From: Streptomyces sp. RKAG293
Lineage (GTDB): Bacteria; Actinomycetota; Actinomycetes; Streptomycetales; Streptomycetaceae
Reading direction: 5' to 3'
NCBI RefSeq assembly: GCF_023701745.1
Contig: NZ_JAJOZB010000001.1
Span: 2,362,501-2,426,500 of the forward strand
Length of the DNA: 64,000 nucleotides
Part shown: piece by piece, positions 27,383-36,239 of the stretch
Numbering within the stretch: position 1 is the first letter of the stretch
Layout: each line of letters begins with the position of its first letter
Translations under genes and position numbers: made by a program
Notes under the pieces: model-generated
Told to the model about the DNA's origin: nothing
The model's input: the letters and a program-made list of their open reading frames with translations, nothing else
Databases searched by the model: none

Positions 27383-28369
27383 TCAGTCGTTGACGACGAC
27401 CACTCGGCCCGTGGTCTTGCCGTCGGCTACTCGTTGGACGGCTTCCGCCGCGCCCGCCAGGGGGACCCGTTCGCTGATGTACGGCTTCACGCTTCCCTCG
27501 GTGGCGAGGCGGGTGAGGGTTTCGTGGGCCTGGAGGACGGCTTGGGGGTCCTTGGTGTTGTAGAGGCCCCAGTGCAGGCCGAGGATCGAGTAGTTCTTGA
27601 CGAGGGCGTGATTGAGGCCGGGGGTCGGGACCGTGCCGCTGGTGAAGCCGACGATGACGATGCGGCCCTCGAAGGCGATGCACTTCGTCGACCTGGTGTA
27701 GGCGTCGCCGCCGACCGGGTCGTAGACGACGTTCGCGCCGCGGCCGTTGGTGGCTTCCTTGACGACGGCCACGAAGTCCTCGCTGTACCGGTCGACGACG
27801 ATGTCGGCGCCCAGGTCGCGGGCGACCTTCGCCTTGTCGGGGCCGCCGGTGACGCCGATGACGGTGGCGCCGGCGGCCTTGCCGAGCTGGATGGCGGCGC
27901 TGCCGACGCCGCCGGCGGCGGCGTGCACCAGGAGGGTCTCGCCGGGCTGGAGGGCGGCGCGGCGGTGGAGTCCGAACAGGCCGGTCTGGTAGCCGATGTG
28001 CAGGGCCGCGGCCTCGGCGTCGTCGAGGGCGTCGGGGGCGGGCAGTACGGTCGCGGCGCTGATGACGGCGAGTTCCGCGAAGGCGCCGTGCGGCAGGGAT
28101 GCCGGGGAGATGATGCGGGCGCCGAGGTCGAGGCCCGTCACGCCCTCGCCGAGGTCGAGGATCTCGCCGCACAGTTCGACGCCCGGGGTGAACGGCAGCG
28201 GGGGACGTATCTGGTACTGGCCGCGGCACAACAGGGCGTCGGGGAAGTTGATGTTCGCGGCGCGTACCCGCACCAGCACCTCACCTGGGCCGGGCTGCGG
28301 GTCCGGTACCTCGTCGAGGCGCATCGCCTCGCGCGGCTCCCCGTTCTCGTGCACGCGCCATGCCTTCAC
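27383..28369 (-). CDS. NADPH:quinone oxidoreductase
   Basis: 328 residues, zinc-free MDR family. Signatures: RVRAANINFPDALLCRGQYQ, FTPGVELCGEI, the quinone oxidoreductase motif HAAAGGVGSAAIQLGKAAGA, and DPVGGDAY. In this setting (acyl-CoA ligase, SDR, TetR) such proteins are often enoyl reductase-like. It starts 13 bp after the TetR stop on the same strand and is likely cotranscribed with it. Confidence 0.92.
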   Translation of the reverse strand: MKAWRVHENGEPREAMRLDEVPDPQPGPGEVLVRVRAANINFPDALLCRGQYQIRPPLPFTPGVELCGEILDLGEGVTGLDLGARIISPASLPHGAFAELAVISAATVLPAPDALDDAEAAALHIGYQTGLFGLHRRAALQPGETLLVHAAAGGVGSAAIQLGKAAGATVIGVTGGPDKAKVARDLGADIVVDRYSEDFVAVVKEATNGRGANVVYDPVGGDAYTRSTKCIAFEGRIVIVGFTSGTVPTPGLNHALVKNYSILGLHWGLYNTKDPQAVLQAHETLTRLATEGSVKPYISERVPLAGAAEAVQRVADGKTTGRVVVVND

Positions 28370-28382
28370 CGGGTACCTCCAG

Positions 28383-28982
28383 TTATCGGGGCTGCCGCAC
28401 CGAGTGCAGCAGCATGTCTGCGAAGTCCTCGGCGACCGTGGTGGCGGACAGCGGGCCGTCCGCGCGGTACCAGGTGCCGAGGTGGTGCACCGAGCCGAAG
28501 AAGTAGTCGACGACGAGGTCGGGCCGCAGTTCGACGCGGAAGATCCCCTCGCGCTGGCCCTCCTCGATCAGGGCCCGGAACTTCTCGTGGTAGCGGCGGC
28601 GCTCGGCGCGTACCGCCTTCTGCTTCTCCGGGCTCAGCTGGTGCATCGACCGGAAGAAGATCTTGGTGTCGTCCAGGTTCTCGATGCTGGTGACGACGAC
28701 GTCGGCGGCGGCCTCGGCCAGCCGGGTGGGCACCGGGGCGGCCTGGGCGGCGATGGAGTCGAGACGCTCGGTCTGCAGCCGCAGGACGCGGGCGTAGATC
28801 TCATGCAGGAGATCGTCCTTGGAGCCGAAGTAGTGGTAGAGCGCGCCCTTCGTCACCCCGGCCGCCTCGACGATCTCCTGCACCGAGGTGCGGTCGTAGC
28901 CGCGCTCGGCGAAGAGGCGGGTGGCCTCGGCGAGCAGCCGCTCAGGTACCGCGGTTGCCTTGGTGGTCGTGCTGCGTGCCAT
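28383..28982 (-). CDS. TetR family regulator
   Basis: 199 residues. N-terminal HTH: RGYDRTSVQEIVEAAGVTKGALYHYFGSKDDLLHEIYARV. The C-terminal domain is of the TetR_C_33/KstR2-like size used by acyl-CoA-responsive repressors. An inverted repeat CATTCCG-AC-CGGTATG lies 36 bp upstream, predicting autoregulation and control of the downstream quinone oxidoreductase. Ligand is inferred to be an acyl-CoA from the neighbouring ligase pathway. Confidence 0.9.
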   Translation of the reverse strand: MARSTTTKATAVPERLLAEATRLFAERGYDRTSVQEIVEAAGVTKGALYHYFGSKDDLLHEIYARVLRLQTERLDSIAAQAAPVPTRLAEAAADVVVTSIENLDDTKIFFRSMHQLSPEKQKAVRAERRRYHEKFRALIEEGQREGIFRVELRPDLVVDYFFGSVHHLGTWYRADGPLSATTVAEDFADMLLHSVRQPR

Positions 28983-29017
28983 GGCCTGCCCTTTCTCCGC
29001 ACCGATGCGCCGGTCGA

Positions 29018-29033
29018 CATTCCGACCGGTATG
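29018..29033. promoter_or_regulatory. TetR-type operator, CATACCGAC family
   Basis: CATTCCG-AC-CGGTATG, 7-2-7 with one mismatch. It overlaps a second 7-6-7 arrangement, CCGGTCG-ACATTC-CGACCGG (29010-29029). It lies between the ligase stop and the tetR start; compare 49360-49375 (perfect) and 22003-22022. Confidence 0.65.
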
Positions 29034-29037
29034 GACC

Positions 29038-30699
29038 CTATCCGGCGCGGGCCTTCAGTTCGCGCCGGAGGATCTTGCCGCTCGTGGTCTTGGGCAGCTC
29101 CTCGAGGATCTCCACCTCGCGCGGGTACTTGTAGGCGGCGAGCCGCTCCTTGCAGTACGCGATGAGGTCCGCGGGTTCCGCGGGGCTGTCCGGCCGCAGG
29201 CTGACGTACGCCTTGACGCTCTCGCCCCGGTACGCGTCGGGGATGCCGACGACGGCGGCCTCGCGTACGGCGGGGTGGGTGTAGAGCACGTCCTCGACCT
29301 CGCGCGGCCAGACCTTGAAGCCGGACGCGTTGATCATGTCCTTCTTGCGGTCGACGACGTACAGCCAGCCGGCCTCGTCCATGAAGCCGATGTCGCCGGT
29401 GCGCAGTTCGCCGCCGGGCAGGGCCGCCGCCGACTCCTCGGGGCGGTTCCAGTAGCCGGGGACCACCATCGGGCCGCGGACGCCGATCTCGCCGTGCGTG
29501 CCGAACGGTACGTCCGCGCCGAGTTCGTCGAGGATCCGCACCACCGTGTCGGGACCCGGGACGCCGACGGACAGGGTGCCGGACTCCGGGTCGACGGGTG
29601 CCTCCTGGCCGGCCGGGACGCTCGCGCAGGGCGCGGTGCACTCGGTCAGGCCGTAGCCGTTGCGTATGTAGGGCCCGAACCGCTCGCGGAAGCCCTCGAC
29701 GACGGCGGGCGGCAGCGGGGCGCCGCCGGAGTAGATGTAGTGGAACGACGCGAAGTGCTCCCGGGTGGCCTCCGGGCGGGCCATCAGCGCCATGAAGGCG
29801 GTGGCGGGGCCGACGGTGTAGGCGGGGCGGTACTCCTGGAACGCCTCCAGGACGACGCCCGCCTCGAAGCGGTTGGTGAGCGCCAGGGTGGCGCCGTTGG
29901 CGATGGCCGAGGAGAGCTGGGCGACCATGCCGGTGATGTGGAACAGCGGCGCCATCGCGAAGATCACCGAGCCGTCGGGCAGGGCGAGCATGCTGCGCTG
30001 CCGGTCGGCGTTGTAGGAGATGTTCCCGTGGGTGTTCATCGCGCCCTTGGGGGCGCCGGTGGTGCCGGAGGTGTAGCTGATCAGCGCGGTACCGTGGCGC
30101 TCGGGGGCCGCGGTGGGCGGCGGTCCCGCGGCCGCGCGGGCCGCGGTGCGGGCCGCGGTAAGCAGGTCCTCGGCGTCGGTGGCGGGGAACCGGTCGCCGG
30201 GCAGTACGCGGGGGTCGTCGCGGGTCTGCAGGTCCAGCTCGCTGGTGACGAGCGCGATCGAGACCTCCGATCCGGCCACGGTCTGCCGGACGTAGCCGTC
30301 CCAGGCGCGGTCGGAGCAGACGATCGCCCGGACCCCGGCGTCGGCGAGGATGTGGGCGAGCTCATGCGTCTTGTACATCGGGTTGACCGGCACGACCGTG
30401 CCGCCGGCCTTCCACGCGCCGAGCAGCGTGATCACGAACTGCGGGACGTTCTGCAGCATGAGCGCGAGCCGGTCGCCGGGTGCGAAACCGCGTGCCGTCA
30501 GATGGTTCGCCAGGCCGTCGGAGAGCTCGTCGACCTCGCGGTAGGACAGCCGTCCGTCGAAGTAGGCGAGGGCGGCGCGGTCCGGGACGCGGGCGACCGA
30601 GGTGCGGAAGGCGTGCAGCACGCTCGGCGGGGCGTCGGGCAGTGCGCGCTGCTCCTCGGTGAAGTGCCGGAGCCACGGCTTGGCCGCGTACGAGATCAC
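29038..30699 (-). CDS. acyl-CoA ligase (AMP-forming)
   Basis: 553 residues from GTG 30699. Activates a fatty or related acid to acyl-CoA through an acyl-adenylate. ANL signatures: P-loop ISYTSGTTGAPKGAMNTHGN, NGYGLTECTAP, the YRGES/LRTGDIGFMDEAGWLYVVDRKKD hinge region and the catalytic lysine in KTTSGKILRREL near the C-terminus. Its start overlaps the SDR stop (GTGA), so translation is coupled. Probably one transcript SDR-ligase-tetR-oxidoreductase. Confidence 0.93.
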   Translation of the reverse strand: MISYAAKPWLRHFTEEQRALPDAPPSVLHAFRTSVARVPDRAALAYFDGRLSYREVDELSDGLANHLTARGFAPGDRLALMLQNVPQFVITLLGAWKAGGTVVPVNPMYKTHELAHILADAGVRAIVCSDRAWDGYVRQTVAGSEVSIALVTSELDLQTRDDPRVLPGDRFPATDAEDLLTAARTAARAAAGPPPTAAPERHGTALISYTSGTTGAPKGAMNTHGNISYNADRQRSMLALPDGSVIFAMAPLFHITGMVAQLSSAIANGATLALTNRFEAGVVLEAFQEYRPAYTVGPATAFMALMARPEATREHFASFHYIYSGGAPLPPAVVEGFRERFGPYIRNGYGLTECTAPCASVPAGQEAPVDPESGTLSVGVPGPDTVVRILDELGADVPFGTHGEIGVRGPMVVPGYWNRPEESAAALPGGELRTGDIGFMDEAGWLYVVDRKKDMINASGFKVWPREVEDVLYTHPAVREAAVVGIPDAYRGESVKAYVSLRPDSPAEPADLIAYCKERLAAYKYPREVEILEELPKTTSGKILRRELKARAG

Positions 30700-31484
30700 G
30701 TGCGGTCCCCGCCCTCTGAGCCCGTGAGGTGCTCCAGTTTCTGCTGCAGGCGGTTCATTCCGTCGATCCAGCGCTCCGGCTCCGCGGCGCGGGCCGCGTA
30801 GTACCCGGCGACCTCGGGGTGCGGCAGGATCAGGAACTGCTCGGCGGCGATCCCCGCCATGACGGCGTCGGCGAGCTCCTCCGGCTCGATCGCGGTGGGC
30901 GCGAGCACCAGCTCGCCCGCGGTGCCGGCCGCGCGCATCATGTCGGTCCGCACGCCCTGCGGGCAGACCGCGTGCACGCGGATGCCGCGGTGCCGGTAGG
31001 TGAGCGACAGCCACTCGGCGTAGGCGTAGGCGCCGTGCTTGGTGACCGAGTACGGCGCGGCGCCCACCATGGTGAGCAGCCCGGCGGCGGAGACGGTGGC
31101 GATGAAGCGGCCGCTGCCGCGTTCGAGCCATTCGGGCAGCAGCTCGCGGGCGGCCCGGACGTGGCTCATGACGTTGACGTCCCAGGAGCGCTCCCACTCC
31201 TCGTCGGTGGCGTCGGGGCCGCCGGTGCCGACACCGGCGTTGGCGCAGAAGACGTCGATCGTGCCGCCGAGCGCGTCGCGCGCCTTGCCGACGACGCCCG
31301 AGGCGTCGCCCGGTACGGCGATGCCGCCGATCTCGTCGGCGACGGCCTGCGCGGCTCCGGCGTTCAGGTCGTTGACCACGACCCGCGCGCCTTCGGCGGC
31401 GAATCTGCGGGCCAGCGCGGCACCGATGCCGCCACCTGCCCCGGTAACGACCACTCGGGCATCGCGCAGTGTTTCCACGACCAC
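30696..31484 (-). CDS. SDR family oxidoreductase
   Basis: 262 residues, classical SDR: cofactor loop TGAGGGIG (about 14-21), NDLNAG cofactor selection, NAGVG, catalytic Ser in TVSAAGLL, and the YSVTKHG YxxxK motif. Probably oxidises a hydroxyacyl intermediate. First gene of the ligase run; its upstream region (about 31525-31545) carries AAGCGGTCGGTCAGG, which resembles TetR half-sites elsewhere in the window. Confidence 0.9.
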   Translation of the reverse strand: MVVETLRDARVVVTGAGGGIGAALARRFAAEGARVVVNDLNAGAAQAVADEIGGIAVPGDASGVVGKARDALGGTIDVFCANAGVGTGGPDATDEEWERSWDVNVMSHVRAARELLPEWLERGSGRFIATVSAAGLLTMVGAAPYSVTKHGAYAYAEWLSLTYRHRGIRVHAVCPQGVRTDMMRAAGTAGELVLAPTAIEPEELADAVMAGIAAEQFLILPHPEVAGYYAARAAEPERWIDGMNRLQQKLEHLTGSEGGDRT

Positions 31485-31645
31485 GATCGTGTCTCCTTCG
31501 ACTCGACTGGCTACGGCTCCTCTCGCATACTAAGCGGTCGGTCAGGTCGACGGAAGAGCAAAATCGTATGCGCGGGGTATGGCCGGTCTCCTCCCTGTTC
31601 GGGATGATGCGCGCACATGGCGCGGATCGAGCCGAGGTGACCGCT

Positions 31646-33067
31646 GTGACAACGATGAGCGTGCAGCCCTACTGGGAACTGACCTTCGACGCGGACGGGG
31701 ACGTGGACACCCGGCAGCGTGATCAACTGCTGGCGGGGGTGGCCGCCGAGGGGGTCACCGATCTGGTGATGTTCTCGCACGGCTGGAACAACGACCAGTC
31801 CATGGCGACCTGGCTCTACGACCGGTTCTTCGCGCCCTTCCCCGGGCTGCTCGGCGCGGGCACGGGCGCCGGAACCAGCACGGGCACCGGCACCCGGGTG
31901 CGGCTCGGCTATGTCGGCGTGCTGTGGCCCGCCATGCGGTTCAGCGACGAGCCCATCCCGGACTTCACGCCCTCGCTGACCATCGCCCCCGTCCCGGCCA
32001 CCGGCCCGGTCCCGGCCGCCGCGACCGCCCCAGCCACCGCCCCGGCCACCTCCCCCGGCGGCCGGACGGAGCTCAGCGAGGAGACGTGCCGGGCCCTGAC
32101 CAGTACGTTCCCCGGCCAGGACGCGACGGTGCGGCGGCTGGCGGAGCTGCTGCGGGAGCGTCCCGACTCCCCCGAGGCGTTGGTGGAGTTCGCGCGGCTG
32201 GTCCGTGATCTCGTGGCGCTGCCGGCAGGCAGCCCCGCCGCCGCGTTCGCCGCGGACTCCGGCGACGGCGGACCGCAGCCCGACCCGGCGATCCTCGCCG
32301 ACGACCCGGTCGGGCTCTGCGCGGAGCTCACCGCGGCGCTCCAGGAGACCGGCGTCGATCTGGGCCCCGACGAACCGGGTGAACAGCGGCTGCTCGGCGG
32401 GCTCGGGAAGAAGCTGTGGAACGGCGCCCACGAACTGCTGCGGCAGGCCACGTACTTCGCGATGAAGCGGCGGGCCGGCACCGTAGGCCAGCACGGCCTC
32501 GGCCCGGCGCTGGGCCGGCTGTCGCAGTCGTCGGGAACGGTACGGGTGCACCTGGTGGGGCACAGTTTCGGCGCCCGTCTGGTGTCGTTCGCGCTGCTCG
32601 GACTGCCCGCCGGGGCGCACAACGTCAAGTCCGTGACGCTGCTCCAGGGCGCGTTCTCGCACTACGCGTACGCACGGCGACTGCCGGGCGACGCGTCGCA
32701 CTCGGGGGCGCTGCGCGATGCCGAGAACCGGGTGGACGGGCCCGTGGTGTCCTGCTTCTCCAGCCACGACACCGCGCTCGGGGTGATCTACCCGCTCGCG
32801 TCACGGCTGTCGCGCGACGACTCCTCGCTCCTCGGGCTCGGCGACCGCTGGGGCGCGATGGGCCACGACGGCATCCAGGCCGTCGACGGCACCCGGCGGG
32901 CGACGATCGAGGACGCCCGCGCCGGGCGGTTCCCGGTGTCCGGGTGTGTGAGCGTCGACGTGTCGGCCGTGGTGTGCAGCGGCTCCCCGCCGGCGGGCGC
33001 GCACAGCGACATCTGCCACGAGGAACTGGCGCGCGTGGTGCTCGCCGCGGGACGGATCTCGCACTGA
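31646..33067 (+). CDS. alpha/beta hydrolase-fold protein (serine hydrolase)
   Basis: 473 residues from GTG 31646 (GAGG about 9 bases upstream; ATG 31655 is an alternative). HGWNND near residue 38 forms an oxyanion-type loop, and the nucleophile elbow VHLVGHSFGARL sits at about 298-309. Two low-complexity Gly/Thr and Pro/Ala/Thr stretches lie between. No signal peptide, so probably cytosolic. Exact substrate unknown; resembles uncharacterised Streptomyces serine hydrolases. Confidence 0.8.
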   Translation: MTTMSVQPYWELTFDADGDVDTRQRDQLLAGVAAEGVTDLVMFSHGWNNDQSMATWLYDRFFAPFPGLLGAGTGAGTSTGTGTRVRLGYVGVLWPAMRFSDEPIPDFTPSLTIAPVPATGPVPAAATAPATAPATSPGGRTELSEETCRALTSTFPGQDATVRRLAELLRERPDSPEALVEFARLVRDLVALPAGSPAAAFAADSGDGGPQPDPAILADDPVGLCAELTAALQETGVDLGPDEPGEQRLLGGLGKKLWNGAHELLRQATYFAMKRRAGTVGQHGLGPALGRLSQSSGTVRVHLVGHSFGARLVSFALLGLPAGAHNVKSVTLLQGAFSHYAYARRLPGDASHSGALRDAENRVDGPVVSCFSSHDTALGVIYPLASRLSRDDSSLLGLGDRWGAMGHDGIQAVDGTRRATIEDARAGRFPVSGCVSVDVSAVVCSGSPPAGAHSDICHEELARVVLAAGRISH

Positions 33068-33117
33068 GACTACGTCCCGCGGCGCGCACCTGCTCCGTTC
33101 TACGTCACCAGGGGTTC

Positions 33118-35943
33118 CTACCGGTGCGCGGGGAACTCCACGACCTGCTGGAACGTCGGCCGGTTCTGCCAGCTGATCTTGTCCTGGGTGATCCCGCCCA
33201 GCGGCCGCTGGATGATCGTGTCGGAGCACCACTGGTCGCCCGCCGAGCAGTTGGCGTCGGCCGGGTAGACGGTGGTCGCGGGCTTCGCGACCGCCTGCTT
33301 CAACGTGGCCAGCAGCACGTCACGGCAGGCGCCGAGGGTGCCGCCGCCGCAGAAGGCCTGCGGCGTCCAGCCCTGCACCGGGTCGCCGAGGACCGTCCGC
33401 AGGTCCTTGTCCGCGTAGCTCCACCAGCCGTACTGGAACGCGCTGCCCGCGTGCGCTCCGGTCGGCCCGTGGCCGGCGGACGGTGACTCGTCGATCGACA
33501 GGTTCGCGGTCAGCGCCGCGTACAGGCCGTCGCCGAGCCCGGGCCGGAACGCGCCGTCGATCAGCAGCGGCCACCACGCGTCCATGGTGCGGACCGCGTC
33601 CGCGTTCGCGTACGCGTGGGAGCCCGCCGAGGTCTCCTTGCGCTTGCTGCCCGCCGTGCCCCAGTCGGACAACTGCTGGACGGCGGTGACCAGTTGCGGG
33701 TCGGTGACCGGTGCGCTGCGCAGCACGCGCAGCAGCTCCGGCAGGACGTCCTCACCGCGCAGGTCGGTCAGCGCGGCGTCGGCCATCGCCTTGGTGAGCG
33801 CGGACCGGGTCACCCCGCCCGCGGCGACGAGCTGCTTCACCCGGTCGTTCAGCAGGTCCCCGCGGTGCACGGGGCCGTTGCCGAAGCCGGCCGAGGTGAA
33901 GTCCTTGGCCTGCTTGTTGTTCCACGAGACGTAGTAGTCCTGGTCGACGGATTGCGGGTGCTGCGCGGGCGGGGTGTAGGTGGCGGTGTTCGACGCCGGG
34001 TTCCAGCCCTGCCACTCGTAGGCGGCCTCCGCCTTCACCGGGAACGAGGGGTCCACGCCGGCGGCGCGCACCGGATTCGTCCCGCTGTTGTAGTAGGCGG
34101 TCTGCCGCGAATCCGCGTAGAACCAGTTGAAGGTGTAGTTGATGTGCTGGGTGGCCTGCTGGAACGTGGCCGCGTCATGGACGAAGCCGGGATCGTTCAG
34201 CATCTGGAAGCCGATGATCGAGTCGGCCTCGTGCCGGTACGAGCTGCGCAGCGTCGTGTATGCGACCGCCTTGCCGCCGACCGTCGCGCGGTACTCCACC
34301 GGCCCGTACGCCGTGCGGTAGACCTGCATCCGGTAGGAGCCGGCGGCGGTCGAGTCGGCGACGGTGGGCTTCCAGGAGTTGACGCGCTCCAGCTTCTCCA
34401 TCGCCGTGCAGACACCGTGGTAGACGTAGTGCACGGCGTCCTGGCACAGCTCGACGGCGTAGGTGTCGGTGATGTCCTGGCCGGCCGAGGTGGCGCTCCA
34501 GGCGTAGTCCTGGCCACGGCCGAGTTCCACGTACATCCCCAGCCCGGCGAACGAGGCGCCGCGTGCGCTGATCCCCGGTCCCTGGAGCTCCTGGAGCATC
34601 AGCAGTTGCGGTGCGAAGTAGCCGGTCTGCGGGCCGAACACGGCGAGCGGATGGCCGCTGGCGGTGTGCGAGCCGCCGACCACCAGCGCGTTGGACATGC
34701 CCTTCTTGGTGGAGAACAGGTTCGCCGGCAGCGCGCCGTTGTCGAAGATGCCCTGCGCGGCCTTGAGCGGTCCGGCCTTGACCGGGGTCTTCGCGGCGGT
34801 CGCCGCGCCACCCGTCCGGTCGTAGACCAGCGGTTCCGCGACCACCGTTCCGGGCTCGGGCATCGCCGCGCCCTGCGGGTTCGCCGGCTTGCCCGCGTAC
34901 GGGAAGCTGGAGCCGTCGTGCACCGTCAGCATGGCCTCGGGGTCGTTGCGCTCGCGGAACGTCTCCCAGACCGTGGTGCCCTGGGTGACGCCGTACTTCT
35001 GCTGCGCGGCGAGCAGCGAGATCGCGCTCTCCACCTCACCGCCGCCGCCGGATCCGAAGAGCGCGCCGATGACCGAGCCGAGCGCGATCAGGTCGGTGAG
35101 TTTGAATGGCTGGATTTCGCCGGCGTTGGTGATCGCGTCGATCTGGCCGGTCAGCACGTACTCGCCGGGGAAGTACCGGCCGTTCTTGGACTGGGTGATG
35201 TAGGCGTTGATGCCGTTGACGTACGCCTGCGCGTCGGCCAGCGCCTGCTGCCCGCGTGCGCCGTTGCCCGCCGTGATCTGGTCGACCTGCGCCTGGAGGT
35301 CCGCCTCGGTGTACGGGGCGGCCCGCCAGAACTCCTGCTCCAGCTGCTGGTTGGCGGGCGCGCCGCCCGCGAAGGACGACAGCTGACCGCGTCCGACGTG
35401 CCGGAACAGGTCCATCAGCCACAGCCGGTCCTGCCCCGCCGCGTACCCCGCGCCGTACTCCGTTCCGTCGCGGGTGGTGCCCTTGATGTGCGGGACGCCG
35501 GTCTTCTTGTCGCGGGTGATGGTGACGTCGGCGCGCGGCGTCGTCACGGACGCGACCTGGCCGGACGGGACGCCGAACGAGGCGTCGTTGAAGAAGTTGG
35601 TGATGGTGGCATCGGTGAGCGACGGATAGCCCGTGGCCAGGTTGGCGTACGGTCCGAGCTGGTCGGCGGCGTGCGCCGGCCGGGTGCCGAAGACCTTGTG
35701 GGCGAGGATGTCGGCGAGCGTCGCGTTGCCGTTCTCACCGGGCGGCAGGATGTCGCCGCACTGGCCCTGGCAGTAGTCGGTGGTGGGGTCCGCCGCCTGG
35801 GCCGCCTGCGGCAGCGGTACGACGAGGGTGACGCCGAGCGCGAGCAGTGCCGCGGCGGTCACCGTTCTGAGCTTGCGGGTGACCGCCTTGCCCTTGCGGG
35901 CGCCTACCTTGCCGGTGCGTAGTCTGCCGTTGCGTTGTGGCAT
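33118..35943 (-). CDS. secreted penicillin acylase family protein (Ntn hydrolase)
   Basis: 941 residues. A basic N-terminus and hydrophobic stretch (AALLALGVTLVVPLPQAAQA, end ~50) indicate export. The alpha-subunit part contains TRDGTEYGAGYAAGQDRLWLMDLFRH. Autoprocessing should occur before Ser417 in GM-SNALVVGG, creating the N-terminal serine nucleophile of the beta subunit; HTASGHPL follows. The family cleaves amides: penicillins, acyl-homoserine lactones or lipopeptide tails. Substrate cannot be decided. It is a single gene, with a 296-bp repeat-rich region upstream. Confidence 0.92.
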   Translation of the reverse strand: MPQRNGRLRTGKVGARKGKAVTRKLRTVTAAALLALGVTLVVPLPQAAQAADPTTDYCQGQCGDILPPGENGNATLADILAHKVFGTRPAHAADQLGPYANLATGYPSLTDATITNFFNDASFGVPSGQVASVTTPRADVTITRDKKTGVPHIKGTTRDGTEYGAGYAAGQDRLWLMDLFRHVGRGQLSSFAGGAPANQQLEQEFWRAAPYTEADLQAQVDQITAGNGARGQQALADAQAYVNGINAYITQSKNGRYFPGEYVLTGQIDAITNAGEIQPFKLTDLIALGSVIGALFGSGGGGEVESAISLLAAQQKYGVTQGTTVWETFRERNDPEAMLTVHDGSSFPYAGKPANPQGAAMPEPGTVVAEPLVYDRTGGAATAAKTPVKAGPLKAAQGIFDNGALPANLFSTKKGMSNALVVGGSHTASGHPLAVFGPQTGYFAPQLLMLQELQGPGISARGASFAGLGMYVELGRGQDYAWSATSAGQDITDTYAVELCQDAVHYVYHGVCTAMEKLERVNSWKPTVADSTAAGSYRMQVYRTAYGPVEYRATVGGKAVAYTTLRSSYRHEADSIIGFQMLNDPGFVHDAATFQQATQHINYTFNWFYADSRQTAYYNSGTNPVRAAGVDPSFPVKAEAAYEWQGWNPASNTATYTPPAQHPQSVDQDYYVSWNNKQAKDFTSAGFGNGPVHRGDLLNDRVKQLVAAGGVTRSALTKAMADAALTDLRGEDVLPELLRVLRSAPVTDPQLVTAVQQLSDWGTAGSKRKETSAGSHAYANADAVRTMDAWWPLLIDGAFRPGLGDGLYAALTANLSIDESPSAGHGPTGAHAGSAFQYGWWSYADKDLRTVLGDPVQGWTPQAFCGGGTLGACRDVLLATLKQAVAKPATTVYPADANCSAGDQWCSDTIIQRPLGGITQDKISWQNRPTFQQVVEFPAHR

Positions 35944-36106
35944 TCCTGCTCCTCCCGGAGGCCGATGCGCCGGAGGTTACCGCCGGTACGCTCCGGCCGG
36001 AAGGTGAACATGCGTCACCTTTTTGTTCGGCTTTTCCGGCCGCCGACGGGTTTACCGACAAGCAACGGCCGTACCGGGAGGTAGGAGAGGCCGTCGGCCG
36101 CGCGGA

Positions 36107-36231
36107 CCGTGGTTGGGGGCCGTGGTTGGGGGCCGTGGTTGGGGACCGTGGTTGGGGGCCGTGGTTGGGGACCGCGGTTTCGGACCACGGCTCGCACCAC
36201 GGCTCGCACCACGGCTCGGACCACGACTCTG
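36107..36231. repeat. paired complementary tandem repeats (13-bp and 12-bp arrays)
   Basis: From 36107, six 13-bp units of the type CCGTGGTTGGGGG (sixth degenerate) are followed from 36184 by four 12-bp units ACCACGGCTCGC. CCGTGG in the first array is complementary to CCACGG in the second, so the region can fold into alternative long hairpins, and the G-runs could form quadruplexes. It lies just 3' of the class IV aminotransferase stop (36240) and upstream of penicillin acylase. It is the only structure in the 35944-36239 gap. Confidence 0.8.
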
Positions 36232-36239
36232 ACAGCCGC

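Noticed and set aside
26616..28229. Nudix protein with a 350-residue N-terminal extension
   Set aside because: The extension is an Arg/Pro-rich shadow of the oxidoreductase frame; GTG 27149 has a good ribosome site and the Nudix protein starts there.
27203..28693. Long plus-strand open frame
   Set aside because: Covers quinone oxidoreductase and part of tetR in antisense; no ribosome site or family resemblance.
29038..31197. SDR-ligase fusion suggested by one continuous frame
   Set aside because: The ligase frame is open upstream only by chance; the SDR has its own frame, start and stop, and the GTGA overlap explains the junction.
33616..35922. 768-codon open frame on the plus strand
   Set aside because: Antisense to the penicillin acylase gene, whose family motifs are clear; Val/Arg/Gly-rich shadow without motifs.
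36107..36231. CRISPR-like repeat array
   Set aside because: Repeats are contiguous with no spacers and no cas genes are present; these are tandem repeats.
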